Shown one piece after another: positions 9,720 through 19,476 of a stretch of 64,000 bases of DNA. The notes beneath the pieces were generated by a model. It did no database searches, had not been told where the DNA came from, and worked only from the letters and a program-made list of their open reading frames with translations. Position numbers and translations under genes: made by a program. The DNA is from Nitrosospira briensis (GTDB lineage Bacteria > Pseudomonadota > Gammaproteobacteria > Burkholderiales > Nitrosomonadaceae). The stretch's first letter is position 1; each line of letters starts with the position of its first letter. The stretch covers positions 1-64,000 of the forward strand of contig NZ_FOVJ01000001.1 of NCBI RefSeq assembly GCF_900115125.1. The letters run 5' to 3'.

Positions 9720-9781
9720 TTGTCAGGAATGAATCTTGATATGAAAGTTATGAGTGATGCCCGGATTTGCTTATAGGGTCG

Positions 9782-10441
9782 TTAAGCAGGTTCCCACTGT
9801 ACAAAGTTTCTCAGCAGCGCCAAACCTGCGTTGTGGCTTTTTTCCGGATGGAATTGGACCGCAAAAATATTATCCTTTGCTACTGCGCAAGTGAATGGAG
9901 AAGGGTAATGACTGAATGCCGCTGCCTGGGATGGGTTGGCGTTTTCAACATAGTAGCTGTGCACGAAATAAAAACGCGCATTCCCTGGAATGCCTTTCCA
10001 TAGGGGATGATTGGCGGATTGATGTACTTCGTTCCAACCCATGTGAGGCACCTTTAGCCTCTGCCCGTTCGTAACCCCGGTTTCACTGGCAGCCGGCCGC
10101 GCGGTGGGGAAAAATCGCCGCACCGTGCCGGGTACAATGCCGAGACCTTCAACATTGCCTTCCTCACTACTGTCGAACAGCATTTGCAGGCCGATGCAGA
10201 TGCCGAGAAATGGCTTGCTCATTGCGGCATTCATCACCGCTTCGCGCAAGCCGCGCATTTCAAGTTCCCGCAGGCAGTCCGGCATTGCGCCCTGGCCCGG
10301 AACCACTACGCGGCCGGCTCTCCGCACCACCTCGGGGTCTTCGGTAACAGTGATACTGGCCCCGGGGGCGACATGCTCCAGCGCTTTGGACACCGAGCGC
10401 AAGTTACCCATGCCGTAGTCAACAATTGCAATATCAGTCAT
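9782..10441 (-). CDS. hisH: Imidazole glycerol phosphate synthase glutaminase subunit HisH
   Basis: Class I glutamine amidotransferase that releases ammonia for HisF. The 219 residues contain the nucleophile Cys in GICIGLQ (about 82) and the His/Glu pair in QFHPEKS near the C-terminus. It lies 26 bp downstream of hisB on the same strand. Confidence 0.97.
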   Translation of the reverse strand: MTDIAIVDYGMGNLRSVSKALEHVAPGASITVTEDPEVVRRAGRVVVPGQGAMPDCLRELEMRGLREAVMNAAMSKPFLGICIGLQMLFDSSEEGNVEGLGIVPGTVRRFFPTARPAASETGVTNGQRLKVPHMGWNEVHQSANHPLWKGIPGNARFYFVHSYYVENANPSQAAAFSHYPSPFTCAVAKDNIFAVQFHPEKSHNAGLALLRNFVQWEPA

Positions 10442-10467
10442 GCCGCGCAGATAAGAAGTGATAGGCT

Positions 10468-11055
10468 CTACAAAGAGCCTTTGGTAGACGGAATCATACC
10501 GCTCGCGCGCGGATCTGATTCCATCGCCATGCGTAAGGCACGGCCAAATGCCTTGAATATGGTTTCCGCCTGGTGATGCGCGTTGCCGCCGGACAGGTTG
10601 TCGATGTGCAATGTAACCAGCGCGTGATTGACAAAACCCCGGAAAAACTCCGCGATCAGGTCAACATCGAAATCACCGATACGGGCTCGCACAAACTCGA
10701 CATTGAATTCCATGCCAGGACGTCCCGAGAGATCAACTACCACCCGGGACAACGCTTCATCGAGCGGCACATAAGCATGGCCGTAGCGGCGCAACCCTTT
10801 TTTGTCTCCGATGGCCTGCATGAATGCCTGTCCCAGGGTGATGCCGATATCCTCCACGGTGTGATGCGCATCGATGTGCAAATCTCCCTTCGCACTGATT
10901 TCCAGGTCCACCATGCCGTGGCGGGCCACCTGGTCCAGCATGTGGTCGAGAAAGGGAACTCCCGTGTCCAGTATCGCCTTTCCAGTCCCGTCAAGGCTGA
11001 CGTTGAGGCTAATCTGGGTTTCCAGCGTGTTGCGGTTGACTTGGGCCTGACGCAT
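10468..11055 (-). CDS. hisB: Imidazoleglycerol-phosphate dehydratase HisB (monofunctional)
   Basis: Sixth step, dehydrating IGP to imidazole-acetol phosphate. At 195 residues it is the stand-alone dehydratase; the phosphatase domain found in enteric HisB is absent. Mn-binding motifs are visible as [21 protein letters not shown], and an [15 protein letters not shown] segment near the C-terminus. It is 8 bp downstream of hisC. A histidinol-phosphatase gene is not present in this window. Confidence 0.97.
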   Translation of the reverse strand: MRQAQVNRNTLETQISLNVSLDGTGKAILDTGVPFLDHMLDQVARHGMVDLEISAKGDLHIDAHHTVEDIGITLGQAFMQAIGDKKGLRRYGHAYVPLDEALSRVVVDLSGRPGMEFNVEFVRARIGDFDVDLIAEFFRGFVNHALVTLHIDNLSGGNAHHQAETIFKAFGRALRMAMESDPRASGMIPSTKGSL

Positions 11056-11063
11056 GGAGTTAT

Positions 11064-12155
11064 CTAATGGTTTTGGTGGTTGAACGAGGCTTGCAGCGCC
11101 TCTAAAAATTGCGTGTTTTCGCTAGGCGTTCCCACTGTCACACGCAGGCAATTTTTCAGTAACGGGTGCGAGCCGTCGAGATTCTTTATCAATATGCCTC
11201 GCGCTTTAAGTCTCTGGAATACTTGGGCAGCGCTATTTCCCCGGTTCACGCGGAATAAAATAAAATTCGCATCTGTTGGAAAGACCTCAATGCCATTAAG
11301 TGCTGCGAGGCGCTCACTCATCACGGCTCGTTCAATCTTGATCGCCGCAGCCTGTTGAAGCAGGACATCTCCATGCTGTAACACCTTTTCGGTGATCAGT
11401 TGGGTAGTAATCCCCACATTATACGGCAAACGCAGTTTTTCCAGCTGTATCAACCATTCCGGCCTTCCGGCCAGAAGCCCCAGCCTTAAACCGGCGAGCC
11501 CGGATTTCGAAAGCGTGCGCATCAATAACAGATTGGGGTATTTCGCCAGCGTGCTCATGAAGCTGGCATCCGCGAAAGCGTGGTACGCCTCATCCACCAC
11601 TACCACACCGGGCGCAGCGTCAATAATACGTGAGATTCCAGCGGCGTCAAACAGGTTGCCGGTAGGGTTATTAGGGTAGGCAATGAAAATCACCGCTGGC
11701 TGGTGCCGTGCGATGGCAGCCAGCACCGCGTCCACATCAAGCGAGAAATCAGGATTTAACGGCACCCCTGCATAACGCATCCCCGTGAAAGTGGCGATCA
11801 TGCGAAACATGACAAACGCAGGCTCGACGCTCATCAGCGCCGCTCCGGGCCTGGCAAATGCCAAGGCAATGATCTGGATGATCTCATCCGAGCCATTACC
11901 CAGCATGATCTCCATTCCATCCGGAATAGCGAGCGCTTCGCGTAACGCCGCCTTGAGTGAAGCAGCATTCGGATCGGGATAGCGGTTAATGGGCGCATCA
12001 GCCGCCAGTTGAGCGATTTCCTCGCGCAATGGAGCCGGCAGGGAATAGGGGTTCTCCATCGCATCCAGCTTCACCATTCCCTTGGCGGGCGGTACATGAT
12101 AGGCGGAGAGCGCGAGAATTTCAGGGCGGATAAGCTGATCTGGACGGGAGGGCAT
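11064..12155 (-). CDS. hisC: Histidinol-phosphate aminotransferase HisC
   Basis: Fold-type I PLP aminotransferase of 363 residues. YPNNPTGN marks the cofactor-binding Asn region, [12 protein letters not shown] the PLP-binding Asp/Tyr, and [14 protein letters not shown] the Schiff-base Lys (about 220). It is separated from hisD upstream by about 190 bp that contain no gene but include a GAGCCG/CGGCTC inverted repeat near the hisD stop. Confidence 0.96.
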   Translation of the reverse strand: MPSRPDQLIRPEILALSAYHVPPAKGMVKLDAMENPYSLPAPLREEIAQLAADAPINRYPDPNAASLKAALREALAIPDGMEIMLGNGSDEIIQIIALAFARPGAALMSVEPAFVMFRMIATFTGMRYAGVPLNPDFSLDVDAVLAAIARHQPAVIFIAYPNNPTGNLFDAAGISRIIDAAPGVVVVDEAYHAFADASFMSTLAKYPNLLLMRTLSKSGLAGLRLGLLAGRPEWLIQLEKLRLPYNVGITTQLITEKVLQHGDVLLQQAAAIKIERAVMSERLAALNGIEVFPTDANFILFRVNRGNSAAQVFQRLKARGILIKNLDGSHPLLKNCLRVTVGTPSENTQFLEALQASFNHQNH

Positions 12156-12346
12156 AACAGGTTATTTTATACCACGGCTGAGCTGGCGAAGTGAGGTTTG
12201 ACGTGCGTTATTTCCTGCGTCTGATGTGATGCGTTTCATCAGGTAACAGAATCGAGCCATGGATCATTCAGTGAGGTCTTCCCATGGGTCGTTGGGTAGC
12301 GGCGAGTAGGCGAACTGACAGGAGCCGTTTCTTTTTGCTACCCGGC

Positions 12347-13669
12347 TCATGCATCGGAGGAGGTAATCGTTTTCTTGTATCGATATTCAGCCGACATCGC
12401 ATGCGCCTGCAAGCCTTCTCCATGAGCCAGAATGGAAGCAATTTCGCCTAGTTTTGCCGAACCCTGCTCAGAGACTTGAATGATGCTGCTGCGTTTCTGG
12501 AAATCGTATACGCCCAATGGTGAGGAAAAGCGGGCGGTACGGGAGGTAGGCAACACGTGGTTGGGACCTGCGCAATAATCACCGAGCGCTTCGGACGTGT
12601 AACGCCCCAGGAAAATTGCGCCTGCATGCCTGATTTTCTCCACCCATTTTTCTGGCTGCTCAACCGACAATTCAAGATGTTCCGGTGCAATACGATTGGC
12701 GATGGCACACGCTTCATCCAGATCCCGCACTTGAATCAGGGCAGCACGGTTTTCAAGCGAGGCTCGTATCACTGCCTTTCGCGGCATGGCTTCCAGTTGG
12801 CGGGCAATACTTGCCGCTACCTCTTCAATGAACCGGGCATCGGGAGAAAGCAGAATTGCCTGTGCCATCTCATCGTGCTCGGCCTGGGAAAATAGGTCCA
12901 TCGCAATCCAGTCGGGATTTGTCCTGCCATCGCAAATCACCAGAATCTCCGAAGGGCCCGCCAGCATGTCGATACCTACGATCCCGAATACGCTACGCTT
13001 GGCCGCCGCTACATACGCGTTACCGGGACCAACAATCTTGTCTACCTGAGGTACAGCTTGTGTACCATACGCCAGCGCGCCTACGGCTTGGGCGCCGCCA
13101 ATGGTAAATACGCGGTCAACCTCGCAAATCGCTGCTGCCGCAAGCACCAGATCGTTCGTTTCTCCGTTTGAAGCGGGGGTCACCATGATGAGTTCGCTAA
13201 CACCCGCGGCCTTGGCCGGAATTGCGTTCATCAGTACCGACGAAGGATAGGACGCCTTGCCGCCGGGAACATATAGCCCGACACGATCCAGCGGGGTGAC
13301 TTTCTGGCCAAGCAGTGTGCCGTCGGGTTCTACATAGCTCCAGGATTGCGCAAGCTGTTTTTGATGGTAAGCGCGCACTCGCTGCGCGGCATTCTCCAGG
13401 GCGTTGCGCTGATCCGCAGGGAGGCTTTGCAAAGCTTGCTGCAAGCGGCTCTGTGGCAATTCAAGCTCCAGTGCCGAAGCTGCTTTCAGGCGGTCGAAAC
13501 GGCGCGTGTACTCCAGCAGGGCTTCGTCGCCACGCTTTTTGATATCGGCAAGAATATCCGATACAGTCGCACTCACCTTTGCATCCTGGGCGGATTCAAA
13601 AGCCAGCAGTTTCGCCAGCGTTTCATCGAAACCCGCATTGGTGGAAGACAGTCGCTTAATTTGAATCAT
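12347..13669 (-). CDS. hisD: Histidinol dehydrogenase HisD
   Basis: Last two oxidations to histidine, NAD- and Zn-dependent. The 440-residue protein has the signature around [26 protein letters not shown] (Zn ligand His) and GPNHVLPTS (substrate contacts). The first 14 bp overlap the 3' end of hisG, so translation is probably coupled. Confidence 0.98.
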   Translation of the reverse strand: MIQIKRLSSTNAGFDETLAKLLAFESAQDAKVSATVSDILADIKKRGDEALLEYTRRFDRLKAASALELELPQSRLQQALQSLPADQRNALENAAQRVRAYHQKQLAQSWSYVEPDGTLLGQKVTPLDRVGLYVPGGKASYPSSVLMNAIPAKAAGVSELIMVTPASNGETNDLVLAAAAICEVDRVFTIGGAQAVGALAYGTQAVPQVDKIVGPGNAYVAAAKRSVFGIVGIDMLAGPSEILVICDGRTNPDWIAMDLFSQAEHDEMAQAILLSPDARFIEEVAASIARQLEAMPRKAVIRASLENRAALIQVRDLDEACAIANRIAPEHLELSVEQPEKWVEKIRHAGAIFLGRYTSEALGDYCAGPNHVLPTSRTARFSSPLGVYDFQKRSSIIQVSEQGSAKLGEIASILAHGEGLQAHAMSAEYRYKKTITSSDA

Positions 13670-14363
13670 GGAGAGACTTCAGGTTTTCTTGATTCGAAAT
13701 GTTTTTCGGATCGTTGCCTTGTTTCGCAATTGCCGTCGAGAAAGCTTCCAGCATTGGATGAATTGTTTTCCGCTTCAATTTCAACGCCGCCTGGTTAATG
13801 ACCAGCCGCGCCGAAATTGGTGTGATCTCTTCCACTGCCTTCAGACTGTTGGCCCTCAGCGTGTTACCGCTTGAAACCAGGTCCACGATTGCGTCGGCCA
13901 ATCCCACCAAAGGCGCAAGTTCCATTGAGCCGTAGAGCTTGATGAGATCCACGTGCATGCCTTTTTCGGCGAAGTGTTCACGCGCTGTTTGCAGGTATTT
14001 GGTTGCGACGCGAAGCCGCGCACCGCGGCGCACCGCGGATTCATAATCAAAGTCGTCGCGCACGGCCACCATCATGCGGCAGCGCGCTATGTTCAAGTCG
14101 AGCGGCTGGTAAAGCCCCGCGCCACCATGTTCCAGCAATACGTCCTTTCCCGCGATGCCCATGTCCGCGGCCCCGTACTGTACGTACGTCGGCACATCCG
14201 ACGCCCTTACAATGATAAGCCGCACGTCATCGCGATTGGTCGTCAGGATCAGTTTGCGCGATGTTTCAGGATCATCTAGCGCGACGATACCCGCTGCTTT
14301 CAACAATGGTGCAGTATCGTCAAAAATGCGGCCCTTGGAAAGGGCGATTGTGATGCTAGTCAT
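13656..14363 (-). CDS. hisG: ATP phosphoribosyltransferase HisG, short form
   Basis: First committed step of histidine synthesis. The 235 residues carry the catalytic domain (SKGRIFDDT near the N-terminus, a [22 protein letters not shown] phosphate-binding region in the middle) but no C-terminal regulatory domain. This is the short form, which needs the HisZ subunit; no hisZ lies in this window. The last 20-25 residues are a hydrophilic extension beyond the family norm. It is the first gene of the his run. Confidence 0.96.
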   Translation of the reverse strand: MTSITIALSKGRIFDDTAPLLKAAGIVALDDPETSRKLILTTNRDDVRLIIVRASDVPTYVQYGAADMGIAGKDVLLEHGGAGLYQPLDLNIARCRMMVAVRDDFDYESAVRRGARLRVATKYLQTAREHFAEKGMHVDLIKLYGSMELAPLVGLADAIVDLVSSGNTLRANSLKAVEEITPISARLVINQAALKLKRKTIHPMLEAFSTAIAKQGNDPKNISNQENLKSLHDSN

Positions 14364-14927
14364 GGAGGATTCTGCAAAGGCCTCATTTTAACCTAAAAGC
14401 GACAAGTCGAACTTACCCGGAAAACATTCAAGACGAATAATCCCCCGGGGAATTCAGGCTGGTGCATTAAAAATTTCGAGCCAACTGACGGATACCGAGC
14501 CATAAAAGGTTTCCGGCACCGGGAAAATATGAGGCGCGCGACGCCGGCGTGCGACTGGTACATGCAGACGCTTACTGTTGCCGAGTTGATGTGCTGCTCC
14601 TTCGTTGCCCTGGCATGGTCGGGGTCTCTACAGCTTTTACCGATCGGTGCGTGGATTTTTTTCGCTGAATTGTGCAAAAAGCATCACCAAGACAGTGAGT
14701 TACACACACTCTGATTTTGCATGTTTCGGTAGAACTTCAAGAGGAAAAAAGCCCTAATCCCGAGCAAAATAAGGAATTCACAATTACTTCACAAATTCAC
14801 CACATATTCTTCACACTTCATTTACGATACTTCCTCACAAATACTTCACATTTACTTCACACTTGCCACACAAATGCCGGAAAGTGAGTGAAGCGGGAGT
14901 AAGAATTCACAAAAATAGAAAGCGAAA
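14364..14927. other. Divergent intergenic region between hisG and an outer-membrane protein gene
   Basis: About 560 bp without a credible gene. The left part (14364-14700) must hold the promoter for the his run. The right part (14770-14870) holds an 11-bp-phased TTCACA array described separately. Small open frames exist on both strands (for example 14529-14714, plus) but have no Shine-Dalgarno and no recognisable family. Confidence 0.6.
14777..14861 (+). promoter_or_regulatory. 11-bp-phased TTCACA half-site array upstream of outer-membrane protein gene
   Basis: Exact TTCACA occurs at 14777, 14788, 14810, 14845 and 14856. In the same 11-bp phase are ACCACA at 14799 and TTTACG at 14821. After a 2-bp slip the register continues with CTCACA at 14834, then 14845 and 14856. 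A further TTCACA lies at 14906. Direct repeats of about 6-7 bp every 11 bp are the known layout of binding sites for OmpR/PhoB-family response regulators, whose dimers bind head-to-tail. The array ends about 67 bp before the start codon. The binding protein is not identified. Confidence 0.6.
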
Positions 14928-16058
14928 ATGAAAATGTCACTAAAGTTGGGAACAAATAACAGCGTTAATAAAAATTGGATAAGGGGTACAAAAAAACTTT
15001 TCGGTCTCTTTCTGTTCCTTGGCACCGCCTGTATGTCTTCTGCCGTACTGGCGAAAACAGACAGCGATCTTAGGAAGAAACTCGAAACCCTGGAAGCAAG
15101 GATTCTGGAGCTGGAAGCGCGTTTGGAGAGCAAAGGGGGGCAAGGGGAACAAAATACCGAAGGCACAAAGCACGGTGCCGGCAAGGAAAAATTACACGAT
15201 GCCGGGACGTTACAGTCTTCTGCTCCGCCTGCCCAAACGGACGATGAGTTCAAGAAGAAGCCGGAAGCCGCCGGAGCACGGGTTGCAAACGTGGAAGGAT
15301 CTGCGGCGGATGCAGGGTGGCAGGATGCCGATGGCGGAGGCCACGGTTTCGACAGGAAAAAATTTCACGGTGGCGTTACCTTAAAACAGGATGCGTTCTT
15401 TGGTTTCCAAACCATCCTCGATGGGGAATATGAAATTCGGGATAACATCGACTTTACTTTTTACAGCTGGCTGTGGACGAGTCCCAATTTTGGCCGCAGC
15501 CGTGTTGTTTCCGGTCCAAATGGTACTCAGGTCGATGCCGGCGGCAACGGGCTGTGGACCGAGGTCGGCATGGGTCTGAATTTCCACTTTTTCGACCATG
15601 CATTAAGTATCAATCCTCAGATAGGCATGCTGAATGGCGCCTTACTATCCAGCAGAATCGTCGGGAGGGGTATCCGGGCTGGGGAAGGCGTGGTGCCCAG
15701 TATGACGATCAATTACAATGACGACCATTTTACCGGGCAGGGGTATTTCGCCTACTATCTGGCTATTCGCGATGAGCGAGCCAGGGATTTCATCCATAAC
15801 TGGATCAGCCTAGGCGTTAAACCGGCCCTGTTAAATTTTAAAAATACGCCGGTCGCTTCGGTAGGCGTTCACTGGGAGCATCTGCGATTCCATAAAGACC
15901 GCATAGAAGGAAATACCGGCACGGTTTACAACTGGATAGGCCCCTACATTGAATTTGCGCTGCCTATGAGTCTTGCCCTGCGCTTCTCGGCTGGCGCTGA
16001 CCTGAAGGGAGACGTATCCAAGGAATTCTATCAAGCCAGCATCAAGCTTCATTTCTAA
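14928..16058 (+). CDS. Outer-membrane beta-barrel protein with N-terminal coiled coil (possibly DUF6733-like)
   Basis: 376 residues. A signal peptide ends near residue 42 (VLA-K). A short coiled coil follows (LRKKLETLEARILELEARL), then a low-complexity Gly/Ala/Glu linker up to about residue 145. The rest has alternating aromatic/hydrophobic strands typical of an outer-membrane barrel, and it ends in Phe, the usual C-terminal barrel signature. Phrases such as DFTFYSWLW, SINPQIGML and VGVHWEHLRF resemble the DUF6733 family as I remember it. Substrate and role are unknown. The upstream 11-bp repeat array suggests control by an OmpR/PhoB-type regulator. Confidence 0.7.
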   Translation: MKMSLKLGTNNSVNKNWIRGTKKLFGLFLFLGTACMSSAVLAKTDSDLRKKLETLEARILELEARLESKGGQGEQNTEGTKHGAGKEKLHDAGTLQSSAPPAQTDDEFKKKPEAAGARVANVEGSAADAGWQDADGGGHGFDRKKFHGGVTLKQDAFFGFQTILDGEYEIRDNIDFTFYSWLWTSPNFGRSRVVSGPNGTQVDAGGNGLWTEVGMGLNFHFFDHALSINPQIGMLNGALLSSRIVGRGIRAGEGVVPSMTINYNDDHFTGQGYFAYYLAIRDERARDFIHNWISLGVKPALLNFKNTPVASVGVHWEHLRFHKDRIEGNTGTVYNWIGPYIEFALPMSLALRFSAGADLKGDVSKEFYQASIKLHF

Positions 16059-16105
16059 AGCTGGAAGTGAGTCGGGATACCAAGATGCGGGAAAAGATAA
16101 ATTGT

Positions 16106-16630
16106 ATGACAAGCGCCGAGTTGCGCGCGACGATAGCAGAATTACGGCCGCAGGACGTGCGCGATCTGGTGGAGCGCGATCATGAGGTACTGGCGGCCCG
16201 GCAGGCTCGCAATTCCTTGACAGAGCAATTACGGCAGGCGGAGATGGACGTAAAGCAGGCGAAGCATCAGATGTACAGTTGGAGATCGGCTCACCCGTTG
16301 CTGGCCAGGCTTCATGATCTCGGGCTGATGCCGTCCCGATTTCTCGTCAAGTGCAACGAAATCCGGGCAGCAGCGGATACAGAGGCACTGAAGCTGGCAC
16401 CACGTGTACATGATGCGACGCAATATGCGAGAAATATAGAGAACGAGGTGGAATCTCGTGTCCGGCTGGAGCAGGCGCCCGTGCACGAGCACATAGCCGA
16501 GCTGGAGCGTCTTGAGCGTCAGAAGGTTATACGGGAACTGACCGAGCAGTGCCAGACACCGGAGAGGAACGATGTCCGATCTGCCGGGGAAACGCTTATG
16601 GAGTATCGGATGACAGCGCGTTCTCGATAG
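16106..16630 (+). CDS. Hypothetical coiled-coil protein
   Basis: No family recognised. The frame opens at GTG 16067; the ATG at 16106 is preferred because GGGAAAAG lies 9 nt upstream, giving 174 residues. The protein is highly charged and mostly helical: an Arg/Glu-rich N-terminal half (LRQAEMDVKQAKHQM), a short conserved-looking core HPLLARLHDLGLMPSRF, and a long C-terminal helix rich in Glu and Arg. No signal peptide or membrane segment. The layout vaguely recalls helical tails of mobilisation proteins, but this is speculation. It starts 47 bp after the outer-membrane protein and its 3' end overlaps the topoisomerase gene by 35 bp tail to tail. Confidence 0.55.
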   Translation: MTSAELRATIAELRPQDVRDLVERDHEVLAARQARNSLTEQLRQAEMDVKQAKHQMYSWRSAHPLLARLHDLGLMPSRFLVKCNEIRAAADTEALKLAPRVHDATQYARNIENEVESRVRLEQAPVHEHIAELERLERQKVIRELTEQCQTPERNDVRSAGETLMEYRMTARSR

Positions 16631-17729
16631 CTTGGGGGTGCCACGTACTTTCAGCCGTTGTTTTTTCTTCGCGAAGAAAAGCCAGCATCATGCACTCCAA
16701 CGTCTCTCGTACCCCCTCCACTCGTTCTTGCGTGCATTGGTGGAGAACCCCTTTTTGCCAGGCAGAAAATACCAGGGGATTAATGTAGGATTTCCGGCAG
16801 ACTGCCGGAGTATTGCGAAGCTCATCAGCGACTTTTTTCGTGGCGGATACAATGCAGGCCCTGAGGGCCCGTTTAGTTGGAAGCTCTGGAACAGGCGTAT
16901 CCAGCATGAGTTCAAACGCTCGCAGCGTGGCCCCCCATGTCCGGAAATCCTTGGCGGTAAACTCGGCGCCCATGATTTCGTGGAGGTAGTTATTGACCTG
17001 CTCGGCTCCTATCGGGCGGCGCTTGCCGTGCTCATCCACATACTGAAAAAGATGCGGCCCCTTCAGTTGCTGGCAATCACGTATGATTTTCGTGATACGC
17101 CGATCCTCGATTACCACCTCGTGTTCGACGCCGCTCTTGCCTTTGAATTTCAATAGCGCCCTTCGCTCGTTGCTGATCGAAAGATGACGCTTGCGCAGCG
17201 TGGTGAGCCCGAAGCTATGGTTCTCGCGTGCATAGGAAAGATTGCCGATTCGCACCTGGGTAGCATCAAGCAGATTTACTATGGCGGCGACGACCTTTTC
17301 TTGCGGCAGGCCTCGTTTCCTCAGATCATGCTCAAGACGTTGACGCAGGCGTGGCAAAGCATCTCCGAATTCCGCCATGCGAGCAAATTTAATACAGTCC
17401 CGCACCATGCGCCAGTCAGGATGATAGCGGTACTGCTTGCGCTTCCGGGCATCAAGTCCGGTTGCTTGCAAGTGCCCCTGCGGGTGACGGCAAATCCACA
17501 CATCGGTGTAAGCTGGCGGTATCGCCAACCGCGCAAAGCGTTCAAGCTCGGCCTGATCGGTCACCGCCTTTTTATCGGGACCAACGTAGCGAAATCCGCG
17601 TCCCCAGCGTAATCTGCGGATTCCCGGTTCACTGTCCGAAACGTACACCAGCCCTGCGGCAGCCGCCTGTGCCGCCAGATCTTCTACCCCTGGTTCATCC
17701 GGCATACCATTATCAGGCAAGGAAGCCAT
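16596..17729 (-). CDS. DNA topoisomerase IB (poxvirus-like)
   Basis: Relaxes supercoils by a transient 3'-phosphotyrosyl bond. The 377-residue protein has an N-terminal domain with the IPPAYTDVWIC motif (about residue 90-100), a VRIGNLSYARENHSFGLTTL segment carrying a catalytic Arg, a KDFRTWGAT segment with another catalytic Arg, and the nucleophile in CRKSYINP (about Tyr315). This matches the small bacterial/viral TopIB family. Such genes are patchily distributed and often in accessory regions. It is a single gene whose 3' end overlaps the coiled-coil gene. Confidence 0.93.
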   Translation of the reverse strand: MASLPDNGMPDEPGVEDLAAQAAAAGLVYVSDSEPGIRRLRWGRGFRYVGPDKKAVTDQAELERFARLAIPPAYTDVWICRHPQGHLQATGLDARKRKQYRYHPDWRMVRDCIKFARMAEFGDALPRLRQRLEHDLRKRGLPQEKVVAAIVNLLDATQVRIGNLSYARENHSFGLTTLRKRHLSISNERRALLKFKGKSGVEHEVVIEDRRITKIIRDCQQLKGPHLFQYVDEHGKRRPIGAEQVNNYLHEIMGAEFTAKDFRTWGATLRAFELMLDTPVPELPTKRALRACIVSATKKVADELRNTPAVCRKSYINPLVFSAWQKGVLHQCTQERVEGVRETLECMMLAFLREEKTTAESTWHPQAIENALSSDTP

Positions 17730-17938
17730 GCAATTATTCCGTTATCTTGCGGCCTGTACTCATTGGGTTGCTCAGAATATCAATTAGTGCAGTGTGCGAA
17801 TATCGAGACGTGGCAGGCTCGAAACGTATTTCCTCAGGTCGTTTTGCGGGCATTCCATACCTTGCCAGACTGAGCGGATCTGTAGGGCAAAGCGAAAAAA
17901 GGAGAGAAAGGGACGGCATTATCATCGATCTTCCTTCT

Positions 17939-19399
17939 TTATATATGAATCGTTCGTTTTTCCACTCCCAGCGCCGCCTCGTGCAATACTTCCGAAAGCG
18001 AGGGATGGGCATGGACGATGCGGGCGATATCTTCGCTACTGGCCGTAAACTCCATCGCCATCACGGCTTCGGCGATCATTTCGGAAACATAGGGACCAAT
18101 CATGTGTATGCCCAGGATGCGGTCGGTGTTCGAATCTGCCAGCACTTTGACGAAGCCCCCCGTCTCCCCAAGTGCGCGTGCGCGACCGTTCGCCATGAAG
18201 GGAAACTGTCCTGCCTTATATTGAACGCCCGCCGTTTTCAGCTCCTGCTCGGTTTTGCCTACCCAGGCTATTTCCGGCGAGGTGTAGATCACCCAGGGGA
18301 CTGTATCAAGGTTCACGTGTCCAGCTTGGCCCGCAATGGTTTCGGCAACCGCGACGCCTTCCTCCGAAGCTTTATGCGCCAGCATGGGGCCGCGCACCAC
18401 GTCACCCACAGCATATATATTTGGAAGGTTGGTACGGCAATTGGTGTCTACTTCAATATAACCCCGCTTGTCGAGGTTCAACCCGATATTTTCCGCACCC
18501 AATCCCGCTGTGTTGGGAACGCGGCCCACCGCGACGATCAGTTTATCCACTTCGAGTTTTTGTTCGCTTCCCTGCACACCCTCTGCATCGACGTACTCAA
18601 CCGTGATGCTTTTTTTTCCCGTTTTGATTCCGCTTATCTTGATACCTGTTTTTATCACCAGGCCTGATTCTTTGGTGAAGATTTTTCGCGCCTCTTTCGC
18701 TACTTGCTCGTCTGCCGCCATAAGAAAGCCGGGCAGCGCTTCAAGAATGGTGACCTCCGAACCGAGCCTTCGCCATAGACTGCCCATTTCAAGGCCAATC
18801 ACGCCCCCGCCGATGACGCCCAGTCGCTGAGGCGCCTCTGTCATCGCCAGGGCGCCGGTATTGTCCAGTATTCGCTCATTGTCCACAGGCGCGAACGTCA
18901 ACGTACGCGGCGTGGAACCCGTGGCGATGATGATGTGTTTTGCCTCGACGGTTTCCGTCTTATCACCATTCTTTACCTCGATCTGCCAAAGCCCATGGTT
19001 GCCGCTATCGTCTTCGCCGCCTTTGAGCAAAGTGCCATGCCCGTGCACTGACGCAACTTTATTTTTTTTGAGCAGCATGGCCACGCCGCCGGTGAAGTTC
19101 GAGACAATCTTGTCCTTGCGGGACATCATGACCGGAACGTCCACCGACAAACCCTTGATCTTGATTCCATGAGCAGAGAATTTGTGCGCAGCACGTTCAT
19201 AGTTCTCCGACGATTCAAGGAGCGCTTTTGACGGGATGCAGCCTACATTGAGGCACGTTCCACCCAGGCTGGGCTTGCCCTGGGGATTTTTCCAGTCATC
19301 TATACACACGGTCTTGAGCCCTAACTGGGCGCAGCGGATTGCGGCGACGTAGCCGCCAGGACCCGCGCCGATCACTGCCACGTCAAAAGGTTGGGACAT
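17939..19399 (-). CDS. lpdA: Dihydrolipoyl dehydrogenase (E3)
   Basis: FAD enzyme that reoxidises dihydrolipoamide of the 2-oxoglutarate dehydrogenase complex. From the ATG at 19399 (an in-frame GTG lies two codons upstream) it has 486 residues. Visible are [10 protein letters not shown] (FAD), the redox disulphide [26 protein letters not shown] (NAD), and [13 protein letters not shown] at the C-terminus with the His/Glu pair. It is the last gene after gltA-sucA-sucB on the minus strand. About 210 bp with no gene separate it from the topoisomerase gene. Confidence 0.97.
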   Translation of the reverse strand: MSQPFDVAVIGAGPGGYVAAIRCAQLGLKTVCIDDWKNPQGKPSLGGTCLNVGCIPSKALLESSENYERAAHKFSAHGIKIKGLSVDVPVMMSRKDKIVSNFTGGVAMLLKKNKVASVHGHGTLLKGGEDDSGNHGLWQIEVKNGDKTETVEAKHIIIATGSTPRTLTFAPVDNERILDNTGALAMTEAPQRLGVIGGGVIGLEMGSLWRRLGSEVTILEALPGFLMAADEQVAKEARKIFTKESGLVIKTGIKISGIKTGKKSITVEYVDAEGVQGSEQKLEVDKLIVAVGRVPNTAGLGAENIGLNLDKRGYIEVDTNCRTNLPNIYAVGDVVRGPMLAHKASEEGVAVAETIAGQAGHVNLDTVPWVIYTSPEIAWVGKTEQELKTAGVQYKAGQFPFMANGRARALGETGGFVKVLADSNTDRILGIHMIGPYVSEMIAEAVMAMEFTASSEDIARIVHAHPSLSEVLHEAALGVEKRTIHI

Positions 19400-19476
19400 A
19401 TTCACTTATAAAAAGAGGGAAACCGAAATACGAACAGGTGCGTAAGCGCTTATGAAATCACGATTTGCCTCGTGCC

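Noticed and set aside
14529-14714. 61-codon plus-strand open frame with a hydrophobic stretch
   Set aside because: No Shine-Dalgarno, no recognisable family and it lies in the his promoter region; a chance frame is more likely.
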